A stretch of DNA of 64,000 nucleotides from Acanthacorydalis orientalis (Eukaryota > Arthropoda > Insecta > Megaloptera > Corydalidae). Position 1 is the stretch's first letter, and every line of letters begins with the position of its first letter. Under the pieces are notes generated by a model. It ran no database searches. It saw nothing but the letters and a program-made list of their open reading frames with translations, and had not been told where the DNA came from. Location of the stretch: assembly GCA_034766995.1 (NCBI GenBank), contig CM068317.1, forward strand, positions 16,763,154-16,827,153, written 5' to 3'. A program made the translations under genes and the position numbers. Below are positions 36,450 to 48,116 of this stretch, piece after piece.

Positions 36450-36640
36450 CGAGGGCGGAGTGATAATTACCCGTGTTTGTCAAGAAATGGCATCACTGAT
36501 ATCAAACTACATTATCTTTTAAAACCATTATTTTTTAAAATATTGCTGTCAAATTTTGAGCACAATAAATTAGTTACCTTAGTTGTAACAGTCATTCAAC
36601 TATTACTCTTTAACTATAGAAAACTTTTTTAACTATAGAA
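36450..36640 (+). mobile_element. Possible solo 5' end of a mariner
   Basis: CGAGGGCGGAGTGATAATTA follows a TA dinucleotide and resembles the CGAGGG... inverted ends of irritans-type mariners, including the one at 16188. The following bases (about 36470-36520) look like mariner 5' leader. No transposase and no opposite end are recognisable. Confidence 0.35.
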
Positions 36641-37556
36641 AAAAATCAGTATCGGTCAGTGAGATTTCTGTTTTTGGATGGGAAAACATGTGGACAAATT
36701 AAAGGATGATAGTGGGACACTGATCATATCGAAAACATTAAAATGTGTGAATTTTTGTTCAAATAATATCAGCAGTCTTACAGACAGTGAAGAACTTAAT
36801 GACGGAATAGGATTAATTAGCTCTTACGATTAGTATCATGAATCAAGGATTAATTCAAGGATGCTTTAGAAAAATAACGAATTGAAGAACAAGACTTAAA
36901 GGTTTAAGAAGATATATTGAAATATGCTAAGGACTGTGACATACGGCCGGTTGGGATTGTCGAACTTTTTGTCTTGAAGTATAATGAACACCACGAAAAT
37001 ATCTTCGTGCACGAAATGTATTTACAAGGTAATCCAACAACAATGTAATAAGATGCTATGTGTGATCAAAGCATCATCTTTGAAGCTCGAAGATGATCAC
37101 AAAGCGACAATAAGAAGACATGGATCAAGGAAAAGTAAGACGTAGATGTATCGATTACAAAGAGAGAAGTCATAATTCGCTACAATTCCATAGCCATTAT
37201 ATGAAGCTTGTTTCAGCAGACTAATGTTTTTATGATTGACTATGATATTAAAGATAATTTTTAGAATGATTCTGGAAAGACATGCAAAATACCACGTTTT
37301 GGTTGAAGAATGATAAGAAATCGATGTCGAATCAGTCGCAATACGAAATCGAAAATCAAGGGTACGCAATACTTGCAGAGAAAGCATAATCGACATATAA
37401 AGATAGCGAAATGATCCATTAGGTCCATAAGGATATCTTAATTGTATCGTCCAAAACGCATGGTGGTTTAATAAAATGATTGTATAGAACTCTTAATATA
37501 ACTTGTAGAATAGAAACATAATAGTCGCTGGATTATATAACATGACCATATATGTT
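36641..37556. other. Complex non-coding sequence, unclassified
   Basis: No coherent frame. The phrase ATAACTTGTAGAATA occurs at about 35720 and, with one change, at about 37500. This may mark related ends of one degraded element spanning roughly 35700-37540. Confidence 0.3.
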
Positions 37557-37558
37557 TT

Positions 37559-37624
<66 letters not shown>
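37557..37624. repeat. TA microsatellite
   Basis: About 32 TA units. Confidence 0.95.
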
Positions 37625-37627
<3 letters not shown>

Positions 37628-40619
37628 ATTTAAGATAATATAAATTTAGTATACTATAAAATAGACCTTATTAAATAAATGTTACTTTATGATAAAAGAA
37701 ATAATAACAAAATTTTATAAATAAATTAATTATAATAATATTTTTGATGTAAAATTCAAAATAAAATATGCATAAATAATAAATCTAAGAAATATTGATA
37801 ATTAAACTATTATCAAAAAATATATTTTTATTGTTATATAATAATTTTATATTTTTCTTCTTTAAATTGAAATAGATATGTCGATAAATCTTAATTAATA
37901 TCAAGATTTTCTTTGATTTTAACCATAATAAAAATTTTACTTTCAGCTATGCTAATGTGTATATATATGCTTTCTCATAAATCAACTATACGTTTGTTTT
38001 TAGTTTGTCGGTACTCAATGTGATTCATGTATTCAAAACGTATGTATATCAGCTTCGTTTTTCGATTTCATCCATCAGTGAATAACATACTGTTATCAGA
38101 TTTTTGCAGTCAGAAGGGAATAAATCTTTTCAGATTTTCTGAAAACTATTAACATAGTATCGTAAAGAGTGAATATGAATATAAGGATATGGATGAATGG
38201 AAAAGTTTCAAATCAAAATAACAAATATAGTTCTGATATCAGAAACACGACTGATAAATTCATTAAAATAAATTGTATAAATGAAAATGTAAAAGTATCT
38301 GATTAAGGAAAGTAAAAGGAATGATAAAATCAGTTATTAAAACTGATTTTTTATTCATCTTGATGAATTGGCATATTTTTATTTTATATTTTGAAGACTT
38401 TATGATAAAACGGTTGTAATAGTTATAAGATTTAATATATCTGAATTTTTTTAATTATATATATATATATATATAGATATAAATATATATAATTACATAA
38501 TATAAACTTTTTATATAAAGTTTTATCACGATTACATTTGTATCTGTTGCTTTAATAACAATCTCATCAATCATTATAATAAAGCAAATTGTAATAATGT
38601 ATAAACTATTAATTATATTAAAAAAAAAAACGTTAAGGAGAATGAAGAATAAACATTTTGGGAACTGTTCAATATATAAAATTAAAACATACATTAAAAC
38701 AAATAAATAATAATAATACTAGTTATAATTTTGGTCTAAACATACATAATTAAATGAATGTATACAAATAGTTTTGACTTCTATAATGACTTCTTACTAA
38801 GTAAACGACTAATTTGAACAACTAAATGTTTGTATTGAACAAAAATTAAGTTTCTGTATAAGAATAGTGCTGTTTAAGTGATAACAGTATCTTTTTCTTT
38901 CAACATAACGTTATCTTAAGTCATATGTGGTCTTTTTTAGTTCTTAATTTTTTTTTTGAAAAAGTGATAAAAATTTATTTTATCTGCAGGTACGAAAAAT
39001 AAGAGATTTTCAATCAAAAATTTTGATTTTAAAGATAATTTTATTTTTTCTATATAGAAATAGGAAAAAATGTTAAATAAAAATATAAAATTATAAATAA
39101 AAATACAGGAAGACTATTGAAGTATAATTGTAATGAACTTGTTTTTCTTTTTTCCTATTGTTTTTTTTAATGTTCTTTCAAAAAAGTCTAGTATTTTAAA
39201 AGTATGGATAAAATCATTTCGGTAAAACAATTTTAAATTGATTTCTATTAATGTAAAATAATCATTTTACTACAGATAGCTATTTGAATTTATCTTGTAG
39301 TAAAATATGTGGTTCTATCTACTTTTGATTTTCAAAAGAAAAAATTCATTTAACATTTATTAATAGAATATATCAATTTAATAAGAAAATAAAAGAAAGA
39401 AACTGTGAATAGAAAATAAATTATAACGTTAATTAAGGTAAAGAGAGTTTTTATCACTTACTGAGCAATGATAGCTCATATATGAAATGCTATTAGGATA
39501 GATGTTCGAGTGGGCTACAGTATTGCTTCTATTTTAGAAATGCTACAATTATATGAGAAAAGAGTCTGATGAGTAAAAACTTTAACTCGAGAGGAGATTA
39601 CGACTTAATAGCCTAAAAATACTACATGTAATTTAATTCCCTTGTTGCTGACAGTTTTAACATCTATAAAGATTTCTGAACTCTTTTCACACACAACAGC
39701 ACTTTCTCCGACTTTTTGAAACTTTTTTCCGGATTTCCAATCTTGTAAACATACCCAATACTCAGCACCTTCAACCTACATTTCTATTAATACCGGTTAA
39801 AAAGCCATAAGCAAGAACCAGAAATCCAAAGTTGTAATGAAGTCAAACCAATAAAATTTCTTTTAATTTTATTTTTTGATTTTTCGCTGCAAGTCACCTT
39901 CATCGGTGGTAAAGAAAACACTTGTATACTTTGACTAATATATTTTACATCCATTCACTGTTGTTTTTGTAAATGTAAATCTTTAAAGGCTATAAGATTG
40001 TACAGGTTTGATTGGTTTCGTAGTATTACTCTTAATGTGTTGGTTTTGCTTTTGATACCAATTAAATTCAGGGAAAGAAACGTAAGAGATTGAAATTCAT
40101 TACGATGTTAAATGTTACACCTCATAATAAGGTACCCGCATATCCAATATATCATTATAAGAAATGATAAATATTTTTTGCAAGAAATAAAGCGTTTAGT
40201 TTACCAAGAGAAATGCCTCCATCAATATATAAACCAGACATTCGCAAAAAAGTTTATCTCTTGCTGATACTAAAAAGCATGGAATGGATTGCTATAAATT
40301 GCTATAATCAAAATAGAGTACTATTTTTATTAATAGGATGTTTAACTTTATATTTTTAGGACGTAAATATAGAACAATTTAATGATAGAATCTTATATTT
40401 TCTATCGCTAAGTTTTGTAACTATTATCTCTATCTTTCAAAATAAAGATAAAATCTTTTATAAGTTATTTTTCATAATAATTTCTTAATTGAGAGTTTTG
40501 TCATTTTTTTATTTACGTAGTAATATTAATTTATCAAATAAATAATAAAAATTAGTGCAATTTAGATTTATAGATAGTGAATTTTCTTTTTGAATTTCTT
40601 ACTCGTATCTATGGCACAC
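37625..40619. other. AT-rich non-coding sequence
   Basis: Contains a short TA tract at about 38456-38492. No gene, RNA or transposon was recognised. Confidence 0.6.
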
Positions 40620-41001
40620 ACGGCGTATACAGCAAAATGGATTATGGAACTTTTATGGGGCATTTTTAGCGAAAGCATAATTTAAAGAAACACGGATTTT
40701 AGTTGGCCTGTCTGATTGCTTGATTTGAGCTCTCATGATTTTTTTATTAGGAGCTGCTTCAAATAATACGAGAAGAAATTAGAATATTATGTCCATAAAT
40801 CCCGAGAAAAGTGATGGGAAGTGATTTATAAAGAGCTCAACTTTGTTAAACCGAAAATGGGAATTACTTTCGTGATGTCATTTTTCATATGTGGTTAGGA
40901 AAAATTCGCCATTTTTATACTATATTTTGGGAAAAAAGATGAAAATATTACAAAAAAATGAATCATATTATAAAATGTTTCTTTACTTTTGCACCAACCT
41001 G
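40620..41001 (+). mobile_element. 3' fragment of a DD41D element
   Basis: Sequence from about 40640 (ATGGGGCATTTTTAGCGAAA) to the right end corresponds to the C-terminal coding region and 3' end of the 9823-11134 element. Parallels include the GAGCTC...ATGATTTTTTTATTAGGAG tract, CCCGAGAAAAGTGATG and the TGATGTCATTTTTCATATG segment. The last bases (CTTTACTTTTGCACCAACCTG) are a degenerate right terminal repeat followed by TA at 41002-41003. The 5' two-thirds are missing and the reading frame is destroyed. Confidence 0.75.
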
Positions 41002-41003
41002 TA

Positions 41004-41691
41004 TTTATTTATTGATTGAAAGTATAGTAATTCAAAAAATATGTATAAAAAACCAAAAAAGTAACACACGAGTATCTAATAACAAACGTCGAGGTTGAAA
41101 CAGAAATGGATAGATTATAATGCAAGAAGAAAAGATACGGATAACAAAAAAAATCTACTAGAACTTAATAAATATGTAAGTGCTAAAGAGAACATTGAAT
41201 ACTTAAAATTAAAAAAAATAAAAGACGCTTTTATCCAGTATACAATTACAAGAAAATGAAGATAACATTAAAAGTAATACGTATACCTATTTTTAGGGTA
41301 AATATGTTTTGAAAAATAATTAATGGAATTTGCAGAAGTCCTTAAAAAGATATTTAATATTCGTAAATATTTTATAAATAAAAATAAATAAAAAAATATA
41401 CAAGCTACATAATTTTACGCAATTTCTTTATTATTTAATAGTTATTGTTAAGTTGGCCTTTAATTATACAATAAATTTTTGGTTTCCTTAAAAGTTCGTT
41501 AACACTATTATTATTATTTTTTAGTAAAAAGTTATTTATTAATTTTCTATATTAGTTATTCATTTTTCTATTTAAAAACCAAGAAATTTACATGTAAATT
41601 ATGATTATAAAAATGAACTTAATATGAAAGCATTAATATTTCTTTTCTTTTTATTGCATACTCGTATATGTAATATTTCTAAAAACAAAAC
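41004..41691. other. AT-rich non-coding sequence
   Basis: Nothing recognised. Confidence 0.6.
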
Positions 41692-41695
41692 TTAA

Positions 41696-42407
41696 GGGGA
41701 CCCGGTGGTCTAGAATTTTCGAAAAATCGATTTTTTTTTTCGAAAGTATAGTATCTTAAAAATATACTGTTAAAATTTGATGACGAAATTCAGAGTATTT
41801 CAGGATCTACAGCCCATTAGAAGGTCAGGTAGGTAGAAGAATAAGTGGAGCCGGCAAACTTTAAACGCGTGTATCTCGAAACTACTTTTTTTCGTCTTGC
41901 GGGGGCCAGAAAAAAAAACTACTTGACCGATTTGTCTGAAATTTTAATATGTTATTCTGAATAATTCTAGCTCTTGCTGGAAGTAAAACTAATAGTTTCC
42001 GTAAAATATTTATATTTTTTTTATTAACAAAACTTTCAAAAATACTGGTCGTTTTCAAACTTGTACTTTTGACTACGCGCCATTTTGTCAATTTTTTTTT
42101 TTTTATTCTACTTCTTGCTATAGCTATACTTATACTAATTAAAAATTCGTCAATTGTTTTATTTCAGATCAGAGGGAGAGATAAATCATCATTCACCACG
42201 CAATTCCATTTTTTTTAGAGAGGGAGACTTCAGCATCGTTTTTCTAATTTAAAAAAAATATTTTTTTTGTCTTTATTTTCATTTTTGTGTAGTTTATTAG
42301 TAATAAAATAAGTGTAAAAAAATTTGAAAGCATTATTCATTACCCTCATATAGAAAAAAATTTTTTAAAATAGCTTAAATTTTAGGCCGCTAGACCACCG
42401 GGTCCCC
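41696..42407. mobile_element. TTAA-flanked MITE with perfect inverted ends
   Basis: The left end GGGGACCCGGTGGTCTAG (41696-41713) is the exact reverse complement of the right end at 42390-42407. TTAA lies outside both (41692-41695 and 42408-42411), giving 22 bp of perfect inverted symmetry including the target site. The 712-bp interior has no coding potential. It includes a GTATCTCGAAAC phrase with a G-run and many T-runs. The TTAA target indicates mobilisation by a piggyBac-type transposase, but the ends differ from those of the 6870-8894 piggyBac. The perfect ends imply a fairly recent insertion. Confidence 0.85.
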
Positions 42408-42411
42408 TTAA

Positions 42412-42689
42412 AAACATAATATAGCTTTCGAGACAATTGTTATATATTTATTATTTTATAACAAATACTAAATTTAAAATTGAAATACAAAATACAATAA
42501 AAATCGAAAGAGTCAAAGTGTATCTCTTTCCAAAAAGTTTAATTAACTACTTCATTTCTAAAGTAACTTATGCTTTAAGAAAAAATACATATACATATAT
42601 TATTATTATGTATGCAATGTGTCATGGTTCTGAAATCACGGTATTCTTTTAATAAAATGGGAAACCATCTTCAATGATCCAATTCTACG
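42412..42689. other. AT-rich spacer
   Basis: Nothing recognised. Confidence 0.6.
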
Positions 42690-42985
42690 AAATTCTTGAT
42701 AATAAACATGCTGACAGAAAGTAATGTGTATCGTTGAACTCACTCGTATTATATTCATATCCAAAGAAAAGTCGACGTAAAACAAACGGAATACTAAATG
42801 GCCACGTGTTCGAAGCGCTCCGTGTAGCTTGTGTAATAGTTTGGGCAATATTTTACCGCTAAAAATCATTTAACGTTAAGTTTTAAGTTAAAGCTATCAC
42901 GTATACGTGAGTGTGGAACTCTTGTCGCTCGAAGCACATAACGTGCACTCAACGTTTATATAGCAGTGGACAACTAGGTTTAGAT
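42690..42985. other. CpG-bearing complex patch with palindrome and TATA-like word
   Basis: A less AT-rich block with CACGTATACGTG (a 12-bp palindrome at about 42899-42910) and TTTATATAGCAG near 42955. The 77-codon minus-strand frame shows no family motif. It could be a promoter-like or conserved non-coding sequence, but nothing confirms transcription. Confidence 0.25.
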
Positions 42986-43592
42986 ATCGCCAAAGTTTTT
43001 TATTGTTTCATGTTTATAATTTCTTTGAATTTATTTTAAAATATGCAAATATAGGTAATTTAAAAACTTGTATACAAGTTATTCGTATTTACTGAATTAA
43101 TGGATATATTTGGTTATATTAATAGGTAAAGGGTAGTTAAAGAAAATAAAAAATTACATATAATATGTATTATGATTAAATTTTGATAATTACATTTGTA
43201 AGAAAGGAAGAATTAAAATTGCAATATATAAGAAACAAAGAAAGTGGAAAATCTTAGTAATGTATACAAATCGCGTTATTTTAAGCTGGAAGGTTATTAT
43301 TCTGCTATTTATACAATCATTCACTGAATTAGACTTTTCAGAGTATTTTTTATAAAAAATGTAAATATTATTTTAGGCGCTAAAAAGAGTTTGAATTTGA
43401 GTTTATTATCTGCAAACTGAATGTATATTTTCATTTGTTTCAGACCGACTTCTCTCTTGGTATGAATGTGATACTAGACAATTTAACGATACATATTATT
43501 TCCTGTTGGAAATACTGTTGGAATCATTGCAGATGGGTTTCCATTTTAATAGTGTGTTGTGATTTCAATTACATAAAATTATATATATAATG

Positions 43593-43628
<36 letters not shown>

Positions 43629-43699
43629 TACTTTTTTAAAGTATACTCAGGAAAGTAAAGTAGTCCATTAAACGGATTTGTGGCTTTTGAAAAGATACA

Positions 43700-43744
<45 letters not shown>

Positions 43745-44499
43745 TTATACTATTTCAATTAATTTTCATTTCATTTTGTATTCCAATTTTTAATGTTAAG
43801 AATTTTTATAAAATAATAAATATTTAATAATTTTTCGAAAGATATGTTAAATTTTCTTTTTAATGAAATACAAGGAGAAAAATTTTTCAAGTGTTTTCTT
43901 ATTAAGTGTATTTTTAATAATATTAATTTATATGAAATTTTTCACATTTTTAAGTATAAACAACGTAAAATCATAATAATAATAGAATTAATATTGTCGA
44001 AAAATCAAAAAGATAATTAGAAAATATCGAACAAACATATTAACAATTATTATTTAATGAAGAAATGATATATTTAATTTTATATTTTTTTCATTTTTTT
44101 GCGGCTATAAAATACCTACGAAAATTTTAGAAAAATATACTTTAAATATTTTTAAAATCCTTTTATTATTCAAGGTTAACATCACCATTATAATGTTATT
44201 TTTAAGAGATACAAATTAAAAGTTGTTGACAGTCAAATTTTCAATTCTTATAAAAAAGGGTGCGTGTTACACAATATGCGCGACAGAAGTGATACTTCTT
44301 TGTCGTCGGTTAAATTGCAAAGAGTTTTAAGAGAATAGTATAATGCATGATAAATCAATACTTTTGCTTTTGTTTATTGTTATTTTAAGAATCAGTATAG
44401 GAAAGTGGACAAAAGGCATAATTTAATATTAGAGGAAGACGGTAAATATAAAACAATAAGATTTGAATTAGAAAATTAACAATTTTTTTATTATATTTC
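42986..44499. other. AT-rich non-coding sequence with TA microsatellites
   Basis: Tracts lie at about 43583-43626 and 43703-43743. No gene was recognised. Confidence 0.65.
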
Positions 44500-45055
44500 A
44501 TTAACTTCCATGATTTTCTCTAGTGGAGATTCAATTGGTTCAACTGATACTATAGTCTTATAATAATTGAAATATAAAATGTATATTTTGGATTCTATGT
44601 TTTGAAGATATCACGAGAAGACAGCATCTATAATAGTACCAGATTTTGTCGTTGAGATTATGATATTATTATTTATACTTAAATTATGTTTTTCACGTAG
44701 AAAATTAACAAGTAGTGCTTAATTTTCTGACACAAAATTTTCATTAAAATCATTACTGAGGTACAATTGCTAATTTATCCTCTCCTCTGCCAGATAATGT
44801 TGCATTTGCATTAGTGTACATTAGTAATGATCGATGTATAAAGTAGTTTATATCATCTATCTTTTGATTCGGAGGAATTTAAATCGCTACAATTATAATT
44901 ATTTTTCCATCTTCTATTTTACACTCAGCAACGTAGAATTCACCAACGGCTGTCACCGTCTCATCAAATAACTGGGATTGTTCTATTGTCATATCTGTGA
45001 ACGGAATGACAATGTTAACTAAGCCGTCACTCACTTCTGCCGTTTATGCATGAGC
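44500..45055 (-). pseudogene. Endonuclease/exonuclease/phosphatase (EEP) domain remnant, probably from a mobile element
   Basis: The minus strand reads TDMTIEQSQLFDETVTAVGE, FYVAECKIEDGKIIIIVAI, then IPPNQKIDDINYFIHRSLLM, YTNANATLSGRGEDKL, then NDFNENFVSEN, LLVNFLREKHNLSINNN, STTKSGTIIDAVFSR and NIESKIYILYFNYYKTIVSV. The order VYIPPN..., (G)DFN, TxxGTxIDxVF and SYFxYHKPI is that of the apurinic-type endonuclease domain seen in insect Helitron/Helentron-like and PIF1-helicase-associated mobile proteins. In-frame stops, a frameshift before NDFNEN and a stop within the VFSR-YLQN junction show that it is dead. No helicase or Rep sequence was seen nearby. Confidence 0.65.
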
Positions 45056-45924
45056 CATCCTCTTTCTCTACTCTCATCCACTCCACATTATAACAACTTC
45101 CGTAACAGTTTTTCGTCTCGGCCTTAAAAATTTACTCCCAACGTGGTTAAAAAAATTCACTTCAAAAATCGGAAATACTTTCAGAATGCAGACATTAAAA
45201 TGTTTTGAAATAGTGCAAAATTTGTAAAAAAATTATATATAGATTATTTATTTTGTATATAATTTAATTCATGTATTTCTTATTCAAAATTAGTAATATT
45301 TGAAAAAATTATTTTGTCAAATTATTTAAAGTGTTTTTTTAAATTTATAACCTGATATGAAATTAAATTTTATTTTTATTACAATTACATATAATTAAAA
45401 ATGTTTGAAATACTAGAAAATATTTATTTTATCTGCAAAATTTATATAAGTTTTTATAAGTACATAACTATTAATAAGTACTAAAATTTCAATAACTACA
45501 TAACTATTTATTGAAGCAAAACACTAGAAATGTCTGTAAATTACAAATCAATATCAGTAACATATATTAATTATGAATAAAGTTGTAAATTATTGCAGGA
45601 AATACGGACATTCAATTCATTTATAAAAGTATATAGGAAAACATTTTAATATCAGGCATAATGAATAAAATGAAATAAATTTTAATTTGATATAGGTGTT
45701 TAGAATCGTGTAGTAGAAAGGTTTACTGAAATAACTAATTAATTTCCCTATTGCAAATCCAATTTTTATGTATTTTATTCAGTCTTAAAATATTTTTCTT
45801 GGTTCTCTTTACATGTTAGATTTTCACCAAAATTACATCATTTTTTTCATACAGATGAATTTAGGATTCATTAGTTAACATAATTTACATTTCATTTTTT
45901 ATTCCTGCGAATCTGTTATACTAT
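45056..45924. other. AT-rich non-coding sequence
   Basis: Nothing recognised. Confidence 0.6.

Positions 45925-45968
<44 letters not shown>
45925..45968. repeat. TA microsatellite next to a hairpin
   Basis: About 21 TA units immediately upstream of the stem-loop at 45971-46016. Confidence 0.95.
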
Positions 45969-45970
<2 letters not shown>

Positions 45971-45973
<3 letters not shown>

Positions 45974-46016
45974 ATGGTATGGATATTGCTTGAAAAAGCA
46001 ACATCCATACCATTAT
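45971..46016. repeat. Near-perfect 21-bp inverted repeat with GAAA loop
   Basis: The left arm ATAATGGTATGGATATTGCT plus T (45971-45991) pairs with 45996-46016 with a single mismatch. The loop is only GAAA (45992-45995). There is no poly-T context or coding frame. As DNA it would extrude as a cruciform. As RNA it would fold into a 46-base hairpin on a GNRA-type tetraloop. The function is unknown. Confidence 0.8.
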
Positions 46017-46644
46017 GTTTACTTTACTTGCTACAACCAGTTTTTAAAATTGTGTCACCTTTAACCAGCTTGATGTTTTGCTTGTTTCCTGTTGAATACA
46101 AAAGTTCGATCCCATTTAATTTTTTAGTAATGTAAAAATCAACGTTTTTATTTTAACTTGTTAATTGTTATTAAATTAGATCTACAGGGAAAAATAAATA
46201 ATTTTAGTTTATCGTCAAACATGTAATAAGAAATCTCTAATTAAGGAGCTAAAAGAAATTCTAAATATATTTTATATAGAAGGTAGAATATTGTTAGCAC
46301 ACATACATTCTTCAAATTTCTGTATGCATGTTCAATGGAGGCTTAAACACCTAAATCATTCAAAAGCGCGAAGCTACTTAAAAATGACACAAATATTAAA
46401 TCATATCGTAGCAAACAAAAGCAGAAAAAACATGTGAATAAAGATTGTACTTCGAATACAGAATTTAATATATAAAAAATAAATATTTTAGCAACTTAGA
46501 GTATATTTTTTTTCTATGATAACACAAAATGGATTAATCTAAACCAACTAAGAAGTCGTATTCTATTAAAGGACTTTAACGGTTATTTATGCTTTTTTCC
46601 AGTTATTAATATTATCATTAAAATAAATTTTATTTAATTAAATA

Positions 46645-46720
<76 letters not shown>

Positions 46721-47804
46721 TAAGATAATAAGAAGAATGTTATTAATAAATGCACTAAAAAAAAGAATTATAAGATTTCAACCAATGAAAATACAAAATG
46801 GATTAAATTAAATTAGTTTTATTTTATATTAAACTGTAAGTTAAATAATATAAAAATTATTATATTAAAATGAAGAAAATTCTATGTTGTACAGATGAAT
46901 TAACAAGTAATTTATTGCCCATCATGATTGACTATCAATCTACCAAAAAATAAAATTGACCTTAATGTTAATATAATAGATTTAATATGTATCGTATGAA
47001 ATTTCGTACTTTTAAATGAGGCAACAGGTAACAAACATTCTGTGAAATACGAAACCAACTGTCCTCTGTTCATTGATATGTAACACGAACTTTTCTCTTG
47101 AAGCGCATGGCATCTAAATAAAAATATATGATACGTGAAGAAAACGAACGTTTTTCATCCCAAAATAATAGAAGTTTTTTTCTTCAATGATATCATAACA
47201 GCATACTTTCTTTATTGTGATCATATTTATCTATTTCTTTATAGTGTGTATGACAAAATTCAGTTCCAAAAGGGAATATAGTTCAGAAGAATTTATTTTA
47301 TTGATTTTGATTATAGATAAAATATTACAGTTTAATTACTGTAATTTAATAATTTATTATATTACTATGTGATGCGTAGCATAAGTTTGTTGCAGTAAGT
47401 TTTACCCTCCTGATAATAAAAACAAATGCAACTCAATAGCTTCCTTTTTAAAATTTACTATGAATGGATATAGTTGGACCAATCTTCGTGACTTTTGAAG
47501 AGGTTATAAAGTGTGAAATGAAAAATTGAATGTATAAAAATTCATGTTGTGTGCTAAAAATGAATTTGGTTGCATAACTTACTTCCCTTTCTTCTATTTC
47601 TATCTACTGATAAAATCCGAGTAACAATTAATAAAGTAAATGAAAAAGTTTTAAATATAGTTTTAAATAACTTATGTTTTTAGTAACTAATTTTTTAAAT
47701 AACAGCCATATCAGTTTCTAAGCTATACGCAAATCTGATAGAAATTAAATCAGTAAATTAAACTAATATGCATATCAAAGTTATTTTAACTAAAATATGC
47801 GTCT
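46017..47804. other. AT-rich non-coding sequence with a TA/TG microsatellite
   Basis: A (TA)n(TG)n(TA)n tract lies at about 46650-46721. No gene was recognised. Confidence 0.65.
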
Positions 47805-47878
47805 ATTATAATGTACTAATTTTTATTAAATGGAAAAATTGATGCACTTCTTTTTAATAAAAATTAGTGCATTATAAT
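47805..47878. repeat. 26-bp inverted repeat, pre-miRNA-sized hairpin
   Basis: The left arm 47805-47830 (ATTATAATGTACTAATTTTT then ATTAAA) pairs with the right arm 47853-47878. The only flaw is one position that in RNA is either a G-U wobble or an A-C mismatch, depending on the strand. The loop is 22 bases, so the whole is 74 bases, within the size of an insect microRNA precursor. The sequence is AT-rich, and insect introns contain many such repeats by chance or from MITEs, so a microRNA call is not made. Confidence 0.75.
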
Positions 47879-48078
47879 AAACAAAAATATTAAATTAGAT
47901 CAACAATCTTTAAAATAAATATTATTTTTTAGAAAGTGATAGTCCTATGTGAACTAAAAATTTATATTATTAATACTTAATAATTTATTTCAAATATTTA
48001 AAAAGCAAAATGGTAAAAAAACTGCCTAAAGAGAAACTCGTATATTGCAACATAAATATGATTTTTTAAATAAGTAAG

Positions 48079-48116
<38 letters not shown>

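Noticed and set aside
42955..42966. TATA-like word as a core promoter
   Set aside because: In such AT-rich DNA the word is expected by chance, and no initiator, downstream frame or transcript evidence is visible.
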